From assembly GCA_002344825.1 (NCBI GenBank), contig DDUN01000038.1, positions 1 through 64,000 on the forward strand: 64,000 nucleotides of DNA. The letters are read 5' to 3'. The DNA comes from Candidatus Multiplicimicrobium inquinatum. Lineage in GTDB: Bacteria; Omnitrophota; Omnitrophia; Omnitrophales; Aquincolibacteriaceae. Below the pieces are notes generated by a model, which saw only the letters and a list, made by a program, of their open reading frames with translations, made no database searches and was not told where the DNA came from. This document shows, piece by piece, positions 8,709 to 18,280 of the stretch. Positions within the stretch are counted from its first letter, which is position 1; every line of letters starts with the position of its first letter. Both the position numbers and the translations under genes were made by a program.

Positions 8709-9458
8709 CTAGATGTCTCCGCCGGAATCCTTCGGCTGCTCGACTTCTTCGTCCTTGCCGGTTTTCACTTCTTTAAAAGTATGAATCCCGCATTCCTGCT
8801 TACTTTTGCCGGCCCACCGTCCCGAGCGCTCATCGTCGCCATCCTGAATCGGGCGCGTGCATGGCCAGCAGCCAATACTCATATACCCTTTTTCATAAAG
8901 CGGGTGCAGCGGAATTTTCCGCTCTTTCAAATACCACCAAGAATCGCGCGAAGTCATATTCGCCAGCGGGCTGATTTTGTAAACCCCGCCTTCATACTCT
9001 TCCACAATTCGGATCGACTTGCGATGATCGGTTTGGTGCCGACGTATTCCGCTCATCCACGCGCCGTAAGCCTTCAACGCTTCATCCAGCGGCTCTACTT
9101 TATTAATCTGACAGCACAAATCCGGATTGGCTTCGTAGGGCTTTCCCTGATAATCCGCGATCAGCTTTTCCCGTTTCGCCGGGGCGGCTTTCAAATCAAC
9201 AACTTTTTTCAATCCCAAAAGTTCGGTCAGCTGATTTTTGTATGCCAGCGTTTCCGGAAAATGAAACCCGGTTTCCAAAAACAAAACCGGTGTGTTCGGA
9301 TCCGCTTTCGCGATCAAATCCAGAAGCACGCCGCTTTCCGGTCCAAATGACGACGTCACCGCGATTTTCGGCGCAAAGGTTTCCGTTGCCCACCGCACAA
9401 TTTCAAGCGGCGTGGCCTTTTCAAAGTCATTATTCAGCTTCTCTAAATCAAGTCGCAT
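8709..9458 (-). CDS. cysH: Assimilatory adenylylsulfate (APS) reductase
   Basis: Reduces activated sulfate to sulfite with thioredoxin-type donors. Visible motifs are the PP-loop TSSFGPESGVLLD (about residues 35-47), LETGFHFPET, a Cys-Cys pair at 115-116, CxxC at 197/200 that completes the [4Fe-4S] ligand set, and the catalytic Cys in ECGIH (223). The four cluster cysteines are characteristic of enzymes that use APS (some use PAPS too). It is 249 aa. It lies 20 bp downstream of cysC and upstream of thrC. If it uses APS, cysC is not strictly needed for assimilation and may make PAPS for another purpose. Confidence 0.92.
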   Translation of the reverse strand: MRLDLEKLNNDFEKATPLEIVRWATETFAPKIAVTSSFGPESGVLLDLIAKADPNTPVLFLETGFHFPETLAYKNQLTELLGLKKVVDLKAAPAKREKLIADYQGKPYEANPDLCCQINKVEPLDEALKAYGAWMSGIRRHQTDHRKSIRIVEEYEGGVYKISPLANMTSRDSWWYLKERKIPLHPLYEKGYMSIGCWPCTRPIQDGDDERSGRWAGKSKQECGIHTFKEVKTGKDEEVEQPKDSGGDI

Positions 9459-9478
9459 CGTGTCTGCTTTCGCGTGCG

Positions 9479-10021
9479 TCAGCGCGCTTGCATATACCCA
9501 AGCTCTTTAAGCCGGGCCAAAATTTTTGCGACTGAAACTTCCGCTGTTTCTGATTCTGTTTGAACCGTGACTTCCGGATTCAAAGGCTCTTCATAAGCGT
9601 CGTCGACGCCGGTAAAGCCCTGAATTTCACCCGCGCGCGCTTTACCATAAAGACCCTTCACGTCGCGCTGTTCGCAAACCGCCACCGGCGTTTGCACAAA
9701 AACTTCTACAAAATTTCCGACTTGTCTGCGGCACCAATCCCGTGCTTCACGGTATGGGGAAACCGCCGCGACAATCACTGTCACGCCATGCTTAGTTAGC
9801 AGATGACTGACGAATCCGATTCTCTTCACATTTAAATCGCGGTCTTCGCGCGAAAAACTCAGCCCTTTGCTGAGGTGGGTACGCACGACATCTCCGTCCA
9901 AAACCTCAACCGGCACACCCTGAGACTTTATCTCGCGGGCTAGCCCGTTTGCCAGAGTTGATTTACCGGAACTCGGAAGCCCGGTCAGCCAAATTGTAAC
10001 GCCCTGTCGATTCTCAGCCAT
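9479..10021 (-). CDS. cysC: Adenylylsulfate kinase
   Basis: Phosphorylates APS to PAPS. The Walker A is intact ([16 protein letters not shown], about residues 13-28), and it has the [20 protein letters not shown] substrate loop (family DGDxxR...GFSxxDR), the [14 protein letters not shown] segment and [14 protein letters not shown]. It is 180 aa, the normal length. It contrasts with the kinase-like tail of CysN, whose P-loop is broken, so this is the likely working copy. It is followed closely by cysH. Confidence 0.94.
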   Translation of the reverse strand: MAENRQGVTIWLTGLPSSGKSTLANGLAREIKSQGVPVEVLDGDVVRTHLSKGLSFSREDRDLNVKRIGFVSHLLTKHGVTVIVAAVSPYREARDWCRRQVGNFVEVFVQTPVAVCEQRDVKGLYGKARAGEIQGFTGVDDAYEEPLNPEVTVQTESETAEVSVAKILARLKELGYMQAR

Positions 10022-10105
10022 GCATTCCTTGAAGCCGGATTCGGCTATACAGAAAAGCCGGCCTACTTTTTACTTTCTTGGGTAAAATGAGCTAAAACTA
10101 TACAA

Positions 10106-10846
10106 CTAATTCAGGGGGGGGTCAAGCTGAGGGACCGAGGGCAATTTGGGCTCAAAACGGCCGCAAATCAAAAGCGAAACTTCAAATAAAATCCAAAGGG
10201 GTACAGCTAACAACAGCTGAGAAAAAGGATCGGGAGAGGGCGTCACCACCGCGGCAATAACCAAAATGGCAACCAGAACGGCTTTACGCGCTCCGGCCAT
10301 AGCTTTCGTTGTCACAACCCCCAGCTTCACCAAACCGATCATGACAAGCGGAAAATCGAATAAAGCCCCGCAAGCCAAAATCATTCCCAAAAAAAACGAC
10401 ACGTACGGCCCAACCATCAACATGGGCTTGAGACTGTCGGATCCAAAAGCGAGCAAAAAATGCAGTCCGGCCGGAATAACAAAGTAATAAGCAAAAGCGC
10501 AGCCGGTTAAAAAAAGCGTGAGCGAAGCAAAAATGAGCGGTACCAAACTCTTCTTTTCTTTTTCATAAAGCCCCGGCGCGACAAAAAGCCAAAGCTGTGT
10601 AGTCCAGACCGGTAAAGACAAGAGCACCCCGCCCGCCAGGGCCGCTTTCATGTGAACCATAAAAGCTTCGTAAGGGGTTTGAAAATAAAGACTGGCTTCA
10701 GGATCAGTCCGTAAAGGAATAGTGAGAAAATCTAAAATAGCGCGCGAAAAAAAGAAACAAAACAGAGTTCCTGCGCCGAGAGAAATAAGACAAATGATTA
10801 GCCTGCGGCGGAATTCTTCGAGATGATTAAGAAAATCAAAGTTCAT
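10106..10846 (-). CDS. tatC: Sec-independent translocase subunit TatC
   Basis: Multi-spanning receptor of the twin-arginine export pathway. The N-terminal HLEEFRRRLI (about residues 8-17) is the family signature, followed by six predicted hydrophobic segments and the conserved FxxPYEAF-type loop (YFQTPYEAF). It is 246 aa, normal length. No tatA/B homologue is visible next to it. It is the first gene of the minus-strand run leading to the sulfur block, but the 84-bp gap to cysC leaves co-transcription open. A foldback element lies upstream (10873-10984). Confidence 0.95.
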   Translation of the reverse strand: MNFDFLNHLEEFRRRLIICLISLGAGTLFCFFFSRAILDFLTIPLRTDPEASLYFQTPYEAFMVHMKAALAGGVLLSLPVWTTQLWLFVAPGLYEKEKKSLVPLIFASLTLFLTGCAFAYYFVIPAGLHFLLAFGSDSLKPMLMVGPYVSFFLGMILACGALFDFPLVMIGLVKLGVVTTKAMAGARKAVLVAILVIAAVVTPSPDPFSQLLLAVPLWILFEVSLLICGRFEPKLPSVPQLDPPLN

Positions 10847-10872
10847 TTTAAAACCTTCTGAATTTTATCCGC

Positions 10873-10984
10873 TCTTCAAAAAGCGCCAAATGCGCGGCGC
10901 AGCTGAACGAACGAGGAGATGTATGCGGAAAATACATCGCACGAGAGAGTGAGGGCTGCAACAAAGCAGTTGGCCTTTTTCAAG
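10873..10984. repeat. Foldback element F between the ROK gene and tatC
   Basis: About 112 bp imperfect palindrome. The outer arms are CTTCAAAAAGCGCCAA and TTGGCCTTTTTCAAG; the centre is GATGTATGCGGAAAATACATC-like with a T-rich loop when read on the minus strand. Same design as element E with different arm sequence. Confidence 0.6.
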
Positions 10985-10990
10985 CGCGGA

Positions 10991-12211
10991 TTACGCTTGA
11001 GCGAAGACTTCGCGGGCAACGATGCCCACAACCCCCAGCGCCACCGCATTTTCACCGAAAGCGGAGGGAATGATTTTAACCTGCTCCGAAGCCTCTTCAA
11101 CGCACCAATCTTTGATCGCGAGCTTAACGGCATCAAGTAAAGGAGAGCCGCAATCTTCTATGCCGCCGCCAATCACAACCACTTCCGGGTTAAGCAGATT
11201 AACCAAAAATGCGATTTTCTTGCCCAGCTCATCGCCGGCGCGCTGAACCACAGTTAAAGCCACAGGGTCTCTCTCTTTGATGCCCTGCACAATATTTTTA
11301 AATCCGAGCTTCGACAAATCTCCTTTGACGAAATCTTTTAATACGGATTTTTCTCCGGCATTGATTAATTCGCTCGCGTGACGAACCATGCCCAAATCCA
11401 TTTCCCATCGTCCGAGCTGGGTCTTAATTTCGAAAGCCTGTTCTTTCGATTGCTTGGGGCTGGTGATACCGAGCTCACCCGCCGCGCCCGCCGCGCCGCG
11501 ATAAATTTCTTCGTTGATCAAAATACCGCAACCAACACCCGAAAACATATACAGCATGTGGCGCACATCCCGATCGAGACCGAGCCATTTTTCGCCAAGA
11601 ACCGCCGCGTTCGCGTCGTTTTCAACGAAAGCAGGAATGCCAAGACGAGTTTCAAATGTATCCTTGATCGAAGAACAAACATTAATATCTTTATCGCCTA
11701 AGCTTTGCGGCCAGCGAATGGTGCGCCCGCGCTCATCGATAATGCCCGGCACACCGACACCAACGCCGACGATTTTGTCTTTTTCAACTTCAGCTTGATC
11801 GATAATTTCCTTCGCCAAATCAACCATTTGATTGATCACGGCTTCGGAGTTCTCGGGTAATCTTTCGCGCTTAATTTCTTTGATGACGTTGATTTCCAAA
11901 TCCACCAAAACAGCAACCATGCTCAGCATATTAAGACCCACGCCGACGATATAACCGGACTTAGGGTTAAGCTCAACCAGAACGGGCTTACGTCCGCCGG
12001 TCGATTCATCCAGCTCGCCCTCAATCACGAGGTTTTTCTTGATATAGTGATTGATGTAGTTCGAAACGGTAACAATATTCAGTTCGGTAATTTTGGAAAT
12101 GTCAGTACGGGAGATCGGTCCGTTTTTGCGGATAGTTTCTAAGATAGCAAGATTCTTGCGCTCTTTGTCAGTAAGAATCCGATCGCGCAAAAGCATCTGT
12201 TTAATCAGCAT
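10991..12211 (-). CDS. ROK-family transcriptional regulator (NagC/XylR type)
   Basis: Residues 1-85 form a winged helix (ILETIRKNGPISRTDISK, ...TVSNYINHYIKKNLV), followed by a ROK sugar-kinase-fold domain with VGVGVPGI and the catalytic-type NDANAAVLGEKW segment. The zinc-binding CxCGxxGC motif usual in ROK proteins is absent; the matching stretch after GELGITSP has no cysteine. It is 406 aa with a strong ribosome site (AAGGA) before ATG 12211. It lies just downstream of the glycosidase genes on the same strand and probably senses a sugar from that pathway. Confidence 0.88.
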   Translation of the reverse strand: MLIKQMLLRDRILTDKERKNLAILETIRKNGPISRTDISKITELNIVTVSNYINHYIKKNLVIEGELDESTGGRKPVLVELNPKSGYIVGVGLNMLSMVAVLVDLEINVIKEIKRERLPENSEAVINQMVDLAKEIIDQAEVEKDKIVGVGVGVPGIIDERGRTIRWPQSLGDKDINVCSSIKDTFETRLGIPAFVENDANAAVLGEKWLGLDRDVRHMLYMFSGVGCGILINEEIYRGAAGAAGELGITSPKQSKEQAFEIKTQLGRWEMDLGMVRHASELINAGEKSVLKDFVKGDLSKLGFKNIVQGIKERDPVALTVVQRAGDELGKKIAFLVNLLNPEVVVIGGGIEDCGSPLLDAVKLAIKDWCVEEASEQVKIIPSAFGENAVALGVVGIVAREVFAQA

Positions 12212-12304
12212 ATCCTTGTATCTCCTTGTCGTATCTTCCGCAGCTTAAGCACCCGCTAACTGCGGCGGTATTGTACCGCTAAAAAAACTTTTGTAAAAGC
12301 CCTG

Positions 12305-14344
12305 TTATTCTTCAAAAAAGCGTTCTTTTTTCCAAAGCTCAAGTGCCGCTTTCCCGATGGGGTCCTGGTGAAAAAGCTTTTGGAGAATATCGCCTTCCAA
12401 ATAGTTTGCCAGCGCCAAAAAGGACATTCCTTGATCCAAAGCAAGGTATTGTGTGTTCATCTTGTTGGTTTTAACCTGAATCGAATCATAAAAACCATAT
12501 TCACCGTACATTTTAAACTCAAGCATTTTGCGCACATTCGCAATAGCATCCTGAGGCGCAGCATTTAAAGCCAAAAAGCTAACATGCGGCGTTACAACCG
12601 CCTGATCCGGATATCCTTTAACGCCTACGTCTTTTACGCCATATTCACCATACTTCCAGGTGCGCCCATTCGTGGTAGCTGCCGGAGAAAGCCCCCAAAC
12701 GGGGTAACCTTGCTTAATTAGCGCATGATCTTTATGCGCCTGAACGGCGCGGTAATTATTCGTTCCGAAAGATTCTTGGGCTTTTTCTTTTTCATCCAAA
12801 ACCAGCGTCGGCATTAAAAACTCGAATAAAGACCCGCCCCAGCTGGGCACGATTTTCATGCTTCCGTACTGATAATAACCCTGAAAATAATAGACGTGTC
12901 CGTTATCAATTTGCTTGCCCTTGGGTTTTTGACTTTGCCAACTCCATGATGCGGGCGGCGTACGATAAAGCGACCACCAATGATCTTCCGTTAAATCGCC
13001 TTTACCAATGCCAAGCAGGCTTGTAGCGCGCGCTTCACTGACGAGCATGCCATAATGCGTTTGAATCAGTTCGTTTTTCTCTGAATCAAAGCCGAGTGAA
13101 AGCTGGTTGTTGTCATAATCCAAAAACTCGCTGAAATCCATGCGGTTCAAAATTTTAGTGGCTTCACGGTAAAGCTCTTGATCAAACGCCTGCCTTACCA
13201 CCACAAGCGCCACGCCCAACCACCCGTTATCCACGCTCGAAATAAATCCGCGCGTCACCGAAAGCTTGGTGGTTTCATAAAAGTTGTAGTATAAATTTTT
13301 CCAGCGCCTTAAGTTTTCAACCACCTTCAGTTTTTCCCTGGTTCGGCGCACAGCCTCTTCGCTTGAAATAAGGCGCATTTTTTCTGCCGCGACAAGCCCC
13401 ATCAAATCCATGGCAATGTTGGTCGGTGAAGTATAGTTGCTCGCCAGCGGCGCATCTCCCAGGCGAACATGATCCACGATCATTCCATTTTGTTTATTTT
13501 GAGCCGCTTCAAAATATTTCCATGTGTCTTTCGCGATTTCTCTCATCAGGGCTTTATCTTCTTTTATTTTTAAAAGCTGTAAACGGCGCGCTTCCGCAAA
13601 AATAGTTTTGGGAAAGCCTTTTAAATTATCTAAATTGCTTTCAAAAAAAACATCATTCGGTCCGTAAAAAGCAATCTCATCAAATTGCATGCCGCCCCGC
13701 GCGGGCTGAGCCCCTGAAACCAGCACAAACGAAATAGAGTTGAGCTGATCCCAGTCCAGATCTCGAAAATCATCTTTTCGAAGAGTGATTTCATTCCAAA
13801 TTTTTTCTCCGGCGCACGAGGCAGTGACATCAACAACAGCGCGCTTGGCTCTCCAATCTTCTAAAACAACGCGCAGCGAACCTGAAAAAGGCTTTTTTCT
13901 GTCGGGGTAAAACTTGCATGAAAAAACAAGTAAATCAGCCTGGCTGGCATCCAGTTTTTGCAGAGAGCTGGTAAACGACATCTCTTTACTTTTGGGTAAA
14001 TCAAAAAGCAGCTGCAGTGAAGATCCGAATTTAGGGTTGCGGGCATCTTCTTTCGTGCGGCCGACTTTAACCACTTTCGCCGTAGCGTTGCGCAAATGCC
14101 AAATGCCTCCGCGTTTATTTTTCCATTCCGGCAAATTAAAATCATCGATTAAAACAAATTGAGGAGAGGCGGCAAGGGATTTATGCGGGGGAACAGCGCG
14201 GTAGGTGGAGTTCGCCGCGGGGCGATTTGTTTCAACTGTTTCCGCCCAGGCAAAAAACGCGGATAACATCAGGACGGTAAAAATAAAAAACCCTGTTTTC
14301 CATCTTTGGTTATTTTGCCAAAGAAAAAAAACAGGGTCTTTCAT
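12305..14344 (-). CDS. Secreted glycoamylase-family (GH144-like) glycoside hydrolase with N-terminal carbohydrate-binding-type domain
   Basis: I start at ATG 14344 (MKDPVFFLWQNNQ...), giving a signal anchor (FFIFTVLMLSAFFAWAE) and 679 aa; the longer reading frame runs back through a hairpin repeat. Residues about 50-220 look like a jelly-roll carbohydrate-binding or CIA30-like domain (FDEIAFYGP at its end). The C-terminal 440 residues carry glycoamylase-family motifs: SWGGSLFEFLMP, YPVWGLSPAA, VVTPHVSFLALNAAP and YGEYGFYDS. Known relatives act on beta-1,2-glucans; the substrate here is not proven. It is paired with a GH94 phosphorylase, so extracellular or periplasmic cleavage followed by cytoplasmic phosphorolysis is a coherent pathway. 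Confidence 0.75.
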   Translation of the reverse strand: MKDPVFFLWQNNQRWKTGFFIFTVLMLSAFFAWAETVETNRPAANSTYRAVPPHKSLAASPQFVLIDDFNLPEWKNKRGGIWHLRNATAKVVKVGRTKEDARNPKFGSSLQLLFDLPKSKEMSFTSSLQKLDASQADLLVFSCKFYPDRKKPFSGSLRVVLEDWRAKRAVVDVTASCAGEKIWNEITLRKDDFRDLDWDQLNSISFVLVSGAQPARGGMQFDEIAFYGPNDVFFESNLDNLKGFPKTIFAEARRLQLLKIKEDKALMREIAKDTWKYFEAAQNKQNGMIVDHVRLGDAPLASNYTSPTNIAMDLMGLVAAEKMRLISSEEAVRRTREKLKVVENLRRWKNLYYNFYETTKLSVTRGFISSVDNGWLGVALVVVRQAFDQELYREATKILNRMDFSEFLDYDNNQLSLGFDSEKNELIQTHYGMLVSEARATSLLGIGKGDLTEDHWWSLYRTPPASWSWQSQKPKGKQIDNGHVYYFQGYYQYGSMKIVPSWGGSLFEFLMPTLVLDEKEKAQESFGTNNYRAVQAHKDHALIKQGYPVWGLSPAATTNGRTWKYGEYGVKDVGVKGYPDQAVVTPHVSFLALNAAPQDAIANVRKMLEFKMYGEYGFYDSIQVKTNKMNTQYLALDQGMSFLALANYLEGDILQKLFHQDPIGKAALELWKKERFFEE

Positions 14345-14366
14345 AATTTTAATCGGTGATGTCTCT

Positions 14367-14393
14367 GCGGTTGTCCGCTTCTGCGGACAGAGC
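14367..14393 (-). repeat. TCT-stem-AACC hairpin, copy 7
   Basis: On the minus strand TCT precedes stem GTCCGC/GCGGAC with loop AGAA, then AACC; outer GC/GC. It lies between the GH94 gene and the downstream hydrolase, in the sense orientation. Confidence 0.65.
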
Positions 14394-14402
14394 AAAAACG
14401 AA

Positions 14403-16877
14403 TCAGCCGAGCGTCACTTCAACCGTGTGAGTCTTGCCATCGCGAAAATCAGGGGCAACATTGCCTGCGATGCGTTTCCCGTCAACGATAAGTTCTTTCA
14501 CGCCGTTATTCTTCTTGTTCGGATTTTTAACTTCGATTTTGTAATACGTGTCACGGAAAAAGCGCTGTGCTTTAAAGCCTTTCCACGCGGCGGGAATTTG
14601 CGGATCAATGATCAGCCCCTTGCGTGAAGCGCGAATGCCGCAAATCCAGTTATATGCAACCTTCTGCATCCATGAACCGGAACCGGAATACCAAGTCCAG
14701 CCGCCGCGGCCAAAATTCGGGGAGTCGGGACCGTCCACGTTTCCGGGAGTCACATACGGCTCACCATCATAATGGTCAGCATTTTTTTCCGCGCGATAAA
14801 CCGGGCACATATTGCGGTAAGCTTTGTAAGCCATTTCCGCGTCGCCCATCATCGCTGCCGCCTGAACGCCCCAGCACGCCGCATGCGTATAAACACCGCC
14901 GTTTTCACGTACCGACGGAGCATAACGCGACAAATAACCGATAGTTTCGTCGAGCTTGTCATATCCGGGGGTAAAAAGCAGCGGGCCATATTCACGGTAA
15001 AGATATTTGTACGCGGAATTCATCGCGGTGCGCGCGCGTTCCGGCGTTGCGGTCCCGCAAATAACCGCCCACGTTTGCGCGTTCAGGAAAATTTTTCCGC
15101 GCGTTTCTGTTTTGCTTCCAAGTGGAATGCCGTTATCGCGGGTTGCGCGAATATACCATTCTCCATCCCAGCCCACTTCATTGATGGCTGCTTTTAATTT
15201 CTTCGCGCGATCCAAATAGTTGGCAGCACGATTCTTCTCGCCTTTCTTTTCGCAATAAGGCGCAAACTGGTTAAGCAACCCGTAAAAGAAATGCGCAAGC
15301 CAGAAAGATTCGCCCTTCCAATTAACGCCGACATGGCTCATGCCGTCATTCCAGTCGCCTTCTCCCATTAAAGGAATGCCGCGGGGAGACCAACGTGAAA
15401 GCACTTTTTCATAAGAGCGTACAATGTGATCGTAAATCGTACCTTCTTGCTTCGGTTCACCTGGCTTCGTCACATACGGCGCGACCTCATCAAGAATCGA
15501 CTCATCGCCTGTCTCTTCGATATAGTTAAAAGTAATCAACGCAAGCCACAATAAATCGTCCACCATGTCGGTGTGAGCGGCGATGCCCGCGCCGGGATGC
15601 CACCAGTGGTACACCGTTCCATCCGGAAACATTTGCTCAGCGTGCACTAAAATTTGTTTGCGCGTAATTTCAGGCGCGGATTCGAGCAAACAGTTGGAGT
15701 CCTGCAGCTGGTCGCGGAAACCAATACCGCCCGAGCATTGAAAGTAAGCGGTTTTGGCCCACATGCGCGCGCACAAAGCTTGATAGCGATACCAGCGGTT
15801 CGTCACAAAGTTAAAGGCTTCATCCGGTGTTTCAACCCAAGATTTACCGACGAGCCCTTCCCAGAAGCCGGTTACTTTTTCGAGTTCGGCTTTAACGGTT
15901 GCAACAGATCGGTATTTTTCAACAATGGCCTTCGCTTTGCTTTTATCTTCGATGCGCGCCAAAACAAAAACCAATGTTTTGGATTGTCCGGGATTGAGCG
16001 ATACGTTGGTTTGAAGTGACGCGATGGGATCTCCCCATTTTTCGAGATCACGTACATTTTTTACTTTGCCAGCAACGACCGCTTTCGGCGCGGCGTAAGT
16101 TCCGTACATGCCGACAAAAGTTTCTTTATCACCGTCATAGCTTGCTGTTTTGGCATTCGTCAAAGCAAACACTGCCGTAAGCGGTGAATCCGCACCTTTA
16201 TTTACGTGCGGCGGAACAAGCGGCGGCCGTTTTAAACCGATAATCGCGCCGAGCTTGCGATCAACCTGAACTTCGATAAATGTTTTTTGAAATTCACGGT
16301 GAACTTCGTTGCCGCTGCCGAGACACCAATCCAAAAACGGAAAAACACTTAACGAGCGTTTTTTCTTGGTTTCGTTAGTAAGTGTCACCTGCCAAATTTC
16401 AGCGGAGTCTTCGCGCGGAACAAACATCAATTGTTCCGTCTTGATGCCCTGATATTTCGTAATAAATTTCGCGTAGCCCAAACCATAGCGGGCTTCATAA
16501 GAATCATATTTAAAATCGGTCGGCTTCCAGGTGGTCGACCAGATTTTTTCGGAATCGTTATCGCGAACATAAACATATTTTCCGTAAGCGTCGCGAATCA
16601 AATCCTGGCTCCAGCTAGTCAGGCGTGAAAGCTGAGAATTGCCGTACCATGAAAACCCGCCGCCGGTTTGAGTGACAACAAAGCCATAGTTTTCATTGGC
16701 GCACACATTAATCCATGGGCGCGGGGTGCGTGGATTATCGATCACAAATTCGCTTCCGCACGCGGTGAAATATCCGTACGGGTTCCGAAACTTTTTAACG
16801 TCTTTTACCGAAGCCGCCGCATCTTTTTTTACCGGTTTCTTTGCTTTCTTTCTTTGAGTCGCAACCGCTGTGGACAT
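14403..16877 (-). CDS. GH94 glycoside phosphorylase (cellobiose/chitobiose phosphorylase family)
   Basis: Inverting phosphorylase of 824 aa, releasing a sugar 1-phosphate from a beta-linked glucoside in the cytoplasm. Family landmarks: N-terminal NPYGYFTACGSEFVI and GGGFSWYGNSQLSRLT, then CSGGIGFRDQLQD, HWWHPG, the catalytic acid in GEGDWNDGM (Asp511), and GGVYTHAACW and SGSGSWM near the end. An N-terminal Lys/Ala-rich tail of about 30 residues precedes the core. AGGAG lies 7 bp before ATG 16877. The neighbouring GH144-like enzyme makes a beta-1,2- or beta-linked oligoglucan substrate plausible; cellobiose or chitobiose are alternatives. Confidence 0.85.
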   Translation of the reverse strand: MSTAVATQRKKAKKPVKKDAAASVKDVKKFRNPYGYFTACGSEFVIDNPRTPRPWINVCANENYGFVVTQTGGGFSWYGNSQLSRLTSWSQDLIRDAYGKYVYVRDNDSEKIWSTTWKPTDFKYDSYEARYGLGYAKFITKYQGIKTEQLMFVPREDSAEIWQVTLTNETKKKRSLSVFPFLDWCLGSGNEVHREFQKTFIEVQVDRKLGAIIGLKRPPLVPPHVNKGADSPLTAVFALTNAKTASYDGDKETFVGMYGTYAAPKAVVAGKVKNVRDLEKWGDPIASLQTNVSLNPGQSKTLVFVLARIEDKSKAKAIVEKYRSVATVKAELEKVTGFWEGLVGKSWVETPDEAFNFVTNRWYRYQALCARMWAKTAYFQCSGGIGFRDQLQDSNCLLESAPEITRKQILVHAEQMFPDGTVYHWWHPGAGIAAHTDMVDDLLWLALITFNYIEETGDESILDEVAPYVTKPGEPKQEGTIYDHIVRSYEKVLSRWSPRGIPLMGEGDWNDGMSHVGVNWKGESFWLAHFFYGLLNQFAPYCEKKGEKNRAANYLDRAKKLKAAINEVGWDGEWYIRATRDNGIPLGSKTETRGKIFLNAQTWAVICGTATPERARTAMNSAYKYLYREYGPLLFTPGYDKLDETIGYLSRYAPSVRENGGVYTHAACWGVQAAAMMGDAEMAYKAYRNMCPVYRAEKNADHYDGEPYVTPGNVDGPDSPNFGRGGWTWYSGSGSWMQKVAYNWICGIRASRKGLIIDPQIPAAWKGFKAQRFFRDTYYKIEVKNPNKKNNGVKELIVDGKRIAGNVAPDFRDGKTHTVEVTLG

Positions 16878-16895
16878 GAAGAGGCTCCTTTTATA

Positions 16896-18170
16896 TTATT
16901 TCAAAGCACTGTTAATTTCAGTTTCAATTCCGGAGAAAACTTCTTTGGCTGTTTTCTTTCCGCTAAAAATCAAGTCAAGCTGAGGGCTGAGCATCTTCTC
17001 TTCGATTTCGCGCCAACGCTCATGAAAAGGGCTAAACACAGAATAATTCACGGCTTCATTCAGCATTTTTTTATTGGCGGGCTTTGACTGAGCGTCTTGC
17101 GCCCAATGCTTCCCTTCTGCGACCGCTTTGCGGGAGGGCTGCGCCAAACCGCCCTGCGCAAATTTTTCTTGCCCTTTAACGCCGGTTAAAGCCTTCAAGA
17201 CTTCCCACGCGGCTTGTTTGTTTTTGGAAGATTTCAGCATGGCATAGCCGGATCCGCCGGTTCCAAAGGCGCGTCTGCCATCTTTGGATTTTGGAAACAT
17301 CACAACGTCCCAATCAAAATCATAATTTCTTAATCCCGGGGTTTCCCAAATACCGGAACCAAACATAGCAAGCTGGCCCTTGGCAAAAAGACGATCAATT
17401 CCCATCCCCAAATTAGTAAGCGCGACCGGCGTCGGCATGACGCCGTAGATATTGATTAAATTAGCGTAAAACTGCATCCCTTCGATCGATTCGGGCTGCG
17501 CCAAGTACGTGCGGGTCGGATTTTCAACGTCATCAACCAACGCTCCGCCAAAACCGTAAACAAAGTTTTTCCAAGCCCAAGTATAAAAACCGTATTGCGT
17601 CACACGCCCTTCGGCGTCTTTTTTGGTCAATTCACGGCTGATACGCAACATGTCGTCAAACGTCCAATCATCGGTCGGATAAGGAATTTTGGCGTCATCG
17701 AAAAGTTTTTTATTGTAAAAAACGCAGGCAAACGGCGCGATGTCGCGCGGAATCGCCAACAGATGCTCATTGCGCGTAAAACGGGAAACAATCCCATCGA
17801 AAAATTCTTCTTTCGAAAAACCGGTTGGATCACTTTCAAAGTAAGGGTTGAGATTCTCTAAAACACCTTTGGAAGCAAAGGTAACGAAGTAATCCACTTC
17901 GGTGGTGATAATATCAGGCGCAGCACCGCCGGCAATGCGGGTTAAAATCTTACTGTCATATCCGGTGTACGGCGTATGCTCAAACACAACCTTAATATGC
18001 GGGTGCTCCGCCTGCCAATCTGAAATGGAATTGGTGATGATTGCGATTTCTTCAGGGCTTCCCCAAAAAGCAACTTTCACTTCCGTTATGTCCGAAGATT
18101 TTTGCGACGAACAAGCCATTAAAGCGAAACAAAGAAATACAGAAAAAAACTTTTTAAATAGTTTCATCAA
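16896..18170 (-). CDS. Sugar ABC transporter solute-binding lipoprotein (family 1)
   Basis: 424 aa with a lipoprotein signal (FSVFLCFALMAC, lipobox LMAC, Cys20) and a family 1 extracellular solute-binding fold (VKVAFWGSPEE, ...GVLENLNPYFESD, ...AMFGSGIWETPGL, ...GTGGSGYAMLKSSKNKQAAWEVLKAL). It would capture a carbohydrate in the periplasm. It precedes the GH94 gene by 18 bp, so uptake and phosphorolysis are likely linked. The membrane permeases and ATPase are not in this window, so it must use components encoded elsewhere. Confidence 0.88.
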   Translation of the reverse strand: MMKLFKKFFSVFLCFALMACSSQKSSDITEVKVAFWGSPEEIAIITNSISDWQAEHPHIKVVFEHTPYTGYDSKILTRIAGGAAPDIITTEVDYFVTFASKGVLENLNPYFESDPTGFSKEEFFDGIVSRFTRNEHLLAIPRDIAPFACVFYNKKLFDDAKIPYPTDDWTFDDMLRISRELTKKDAEGRVTQYGFYTWAWKNFVYGFGGALVDDVENPTRTYLAQPESIEGMQFYANLINIYGVMPTPVALTNLGMGIDRLFAKGQLAMFGSGIWETPGLRNYDFDWDVVMFPKSKDGRRAFGTGGSGYAMLKSSKNKQAAWEVLKALTGVKGQEKFAQGGLAQPSRKAVAEGKHWAQDAQSKPANKKMLNEAVNYSVFSPFHERWREIEEKMLSPQLDLIFSGKKTAKEVFSGIETEINSALK

Positions 18171-18280
18171 TTACACTTTACTTGTTTTGGGTTTTGTCCC
18201 GGGAAAAAGATCGCGAATTATAGCACGGTGATTAGACGTGTCAAAAACCATTTGCTATTCACTAAAAAGACGTCCCGCCC

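Noticed and set aside
10991..12211. Glucokinase (ROK sugar kinase)
   Set aside because: The N-terminal winged helix and absence of the zinc CxCGxxGC motif fit the regulator class better.
14345..14395. 17-codon extension of the secreted glycoside hydrolase
   Set aside because: It covers the TCT/AACC hairpin and would put extra polar residues before a clean signal sequence.
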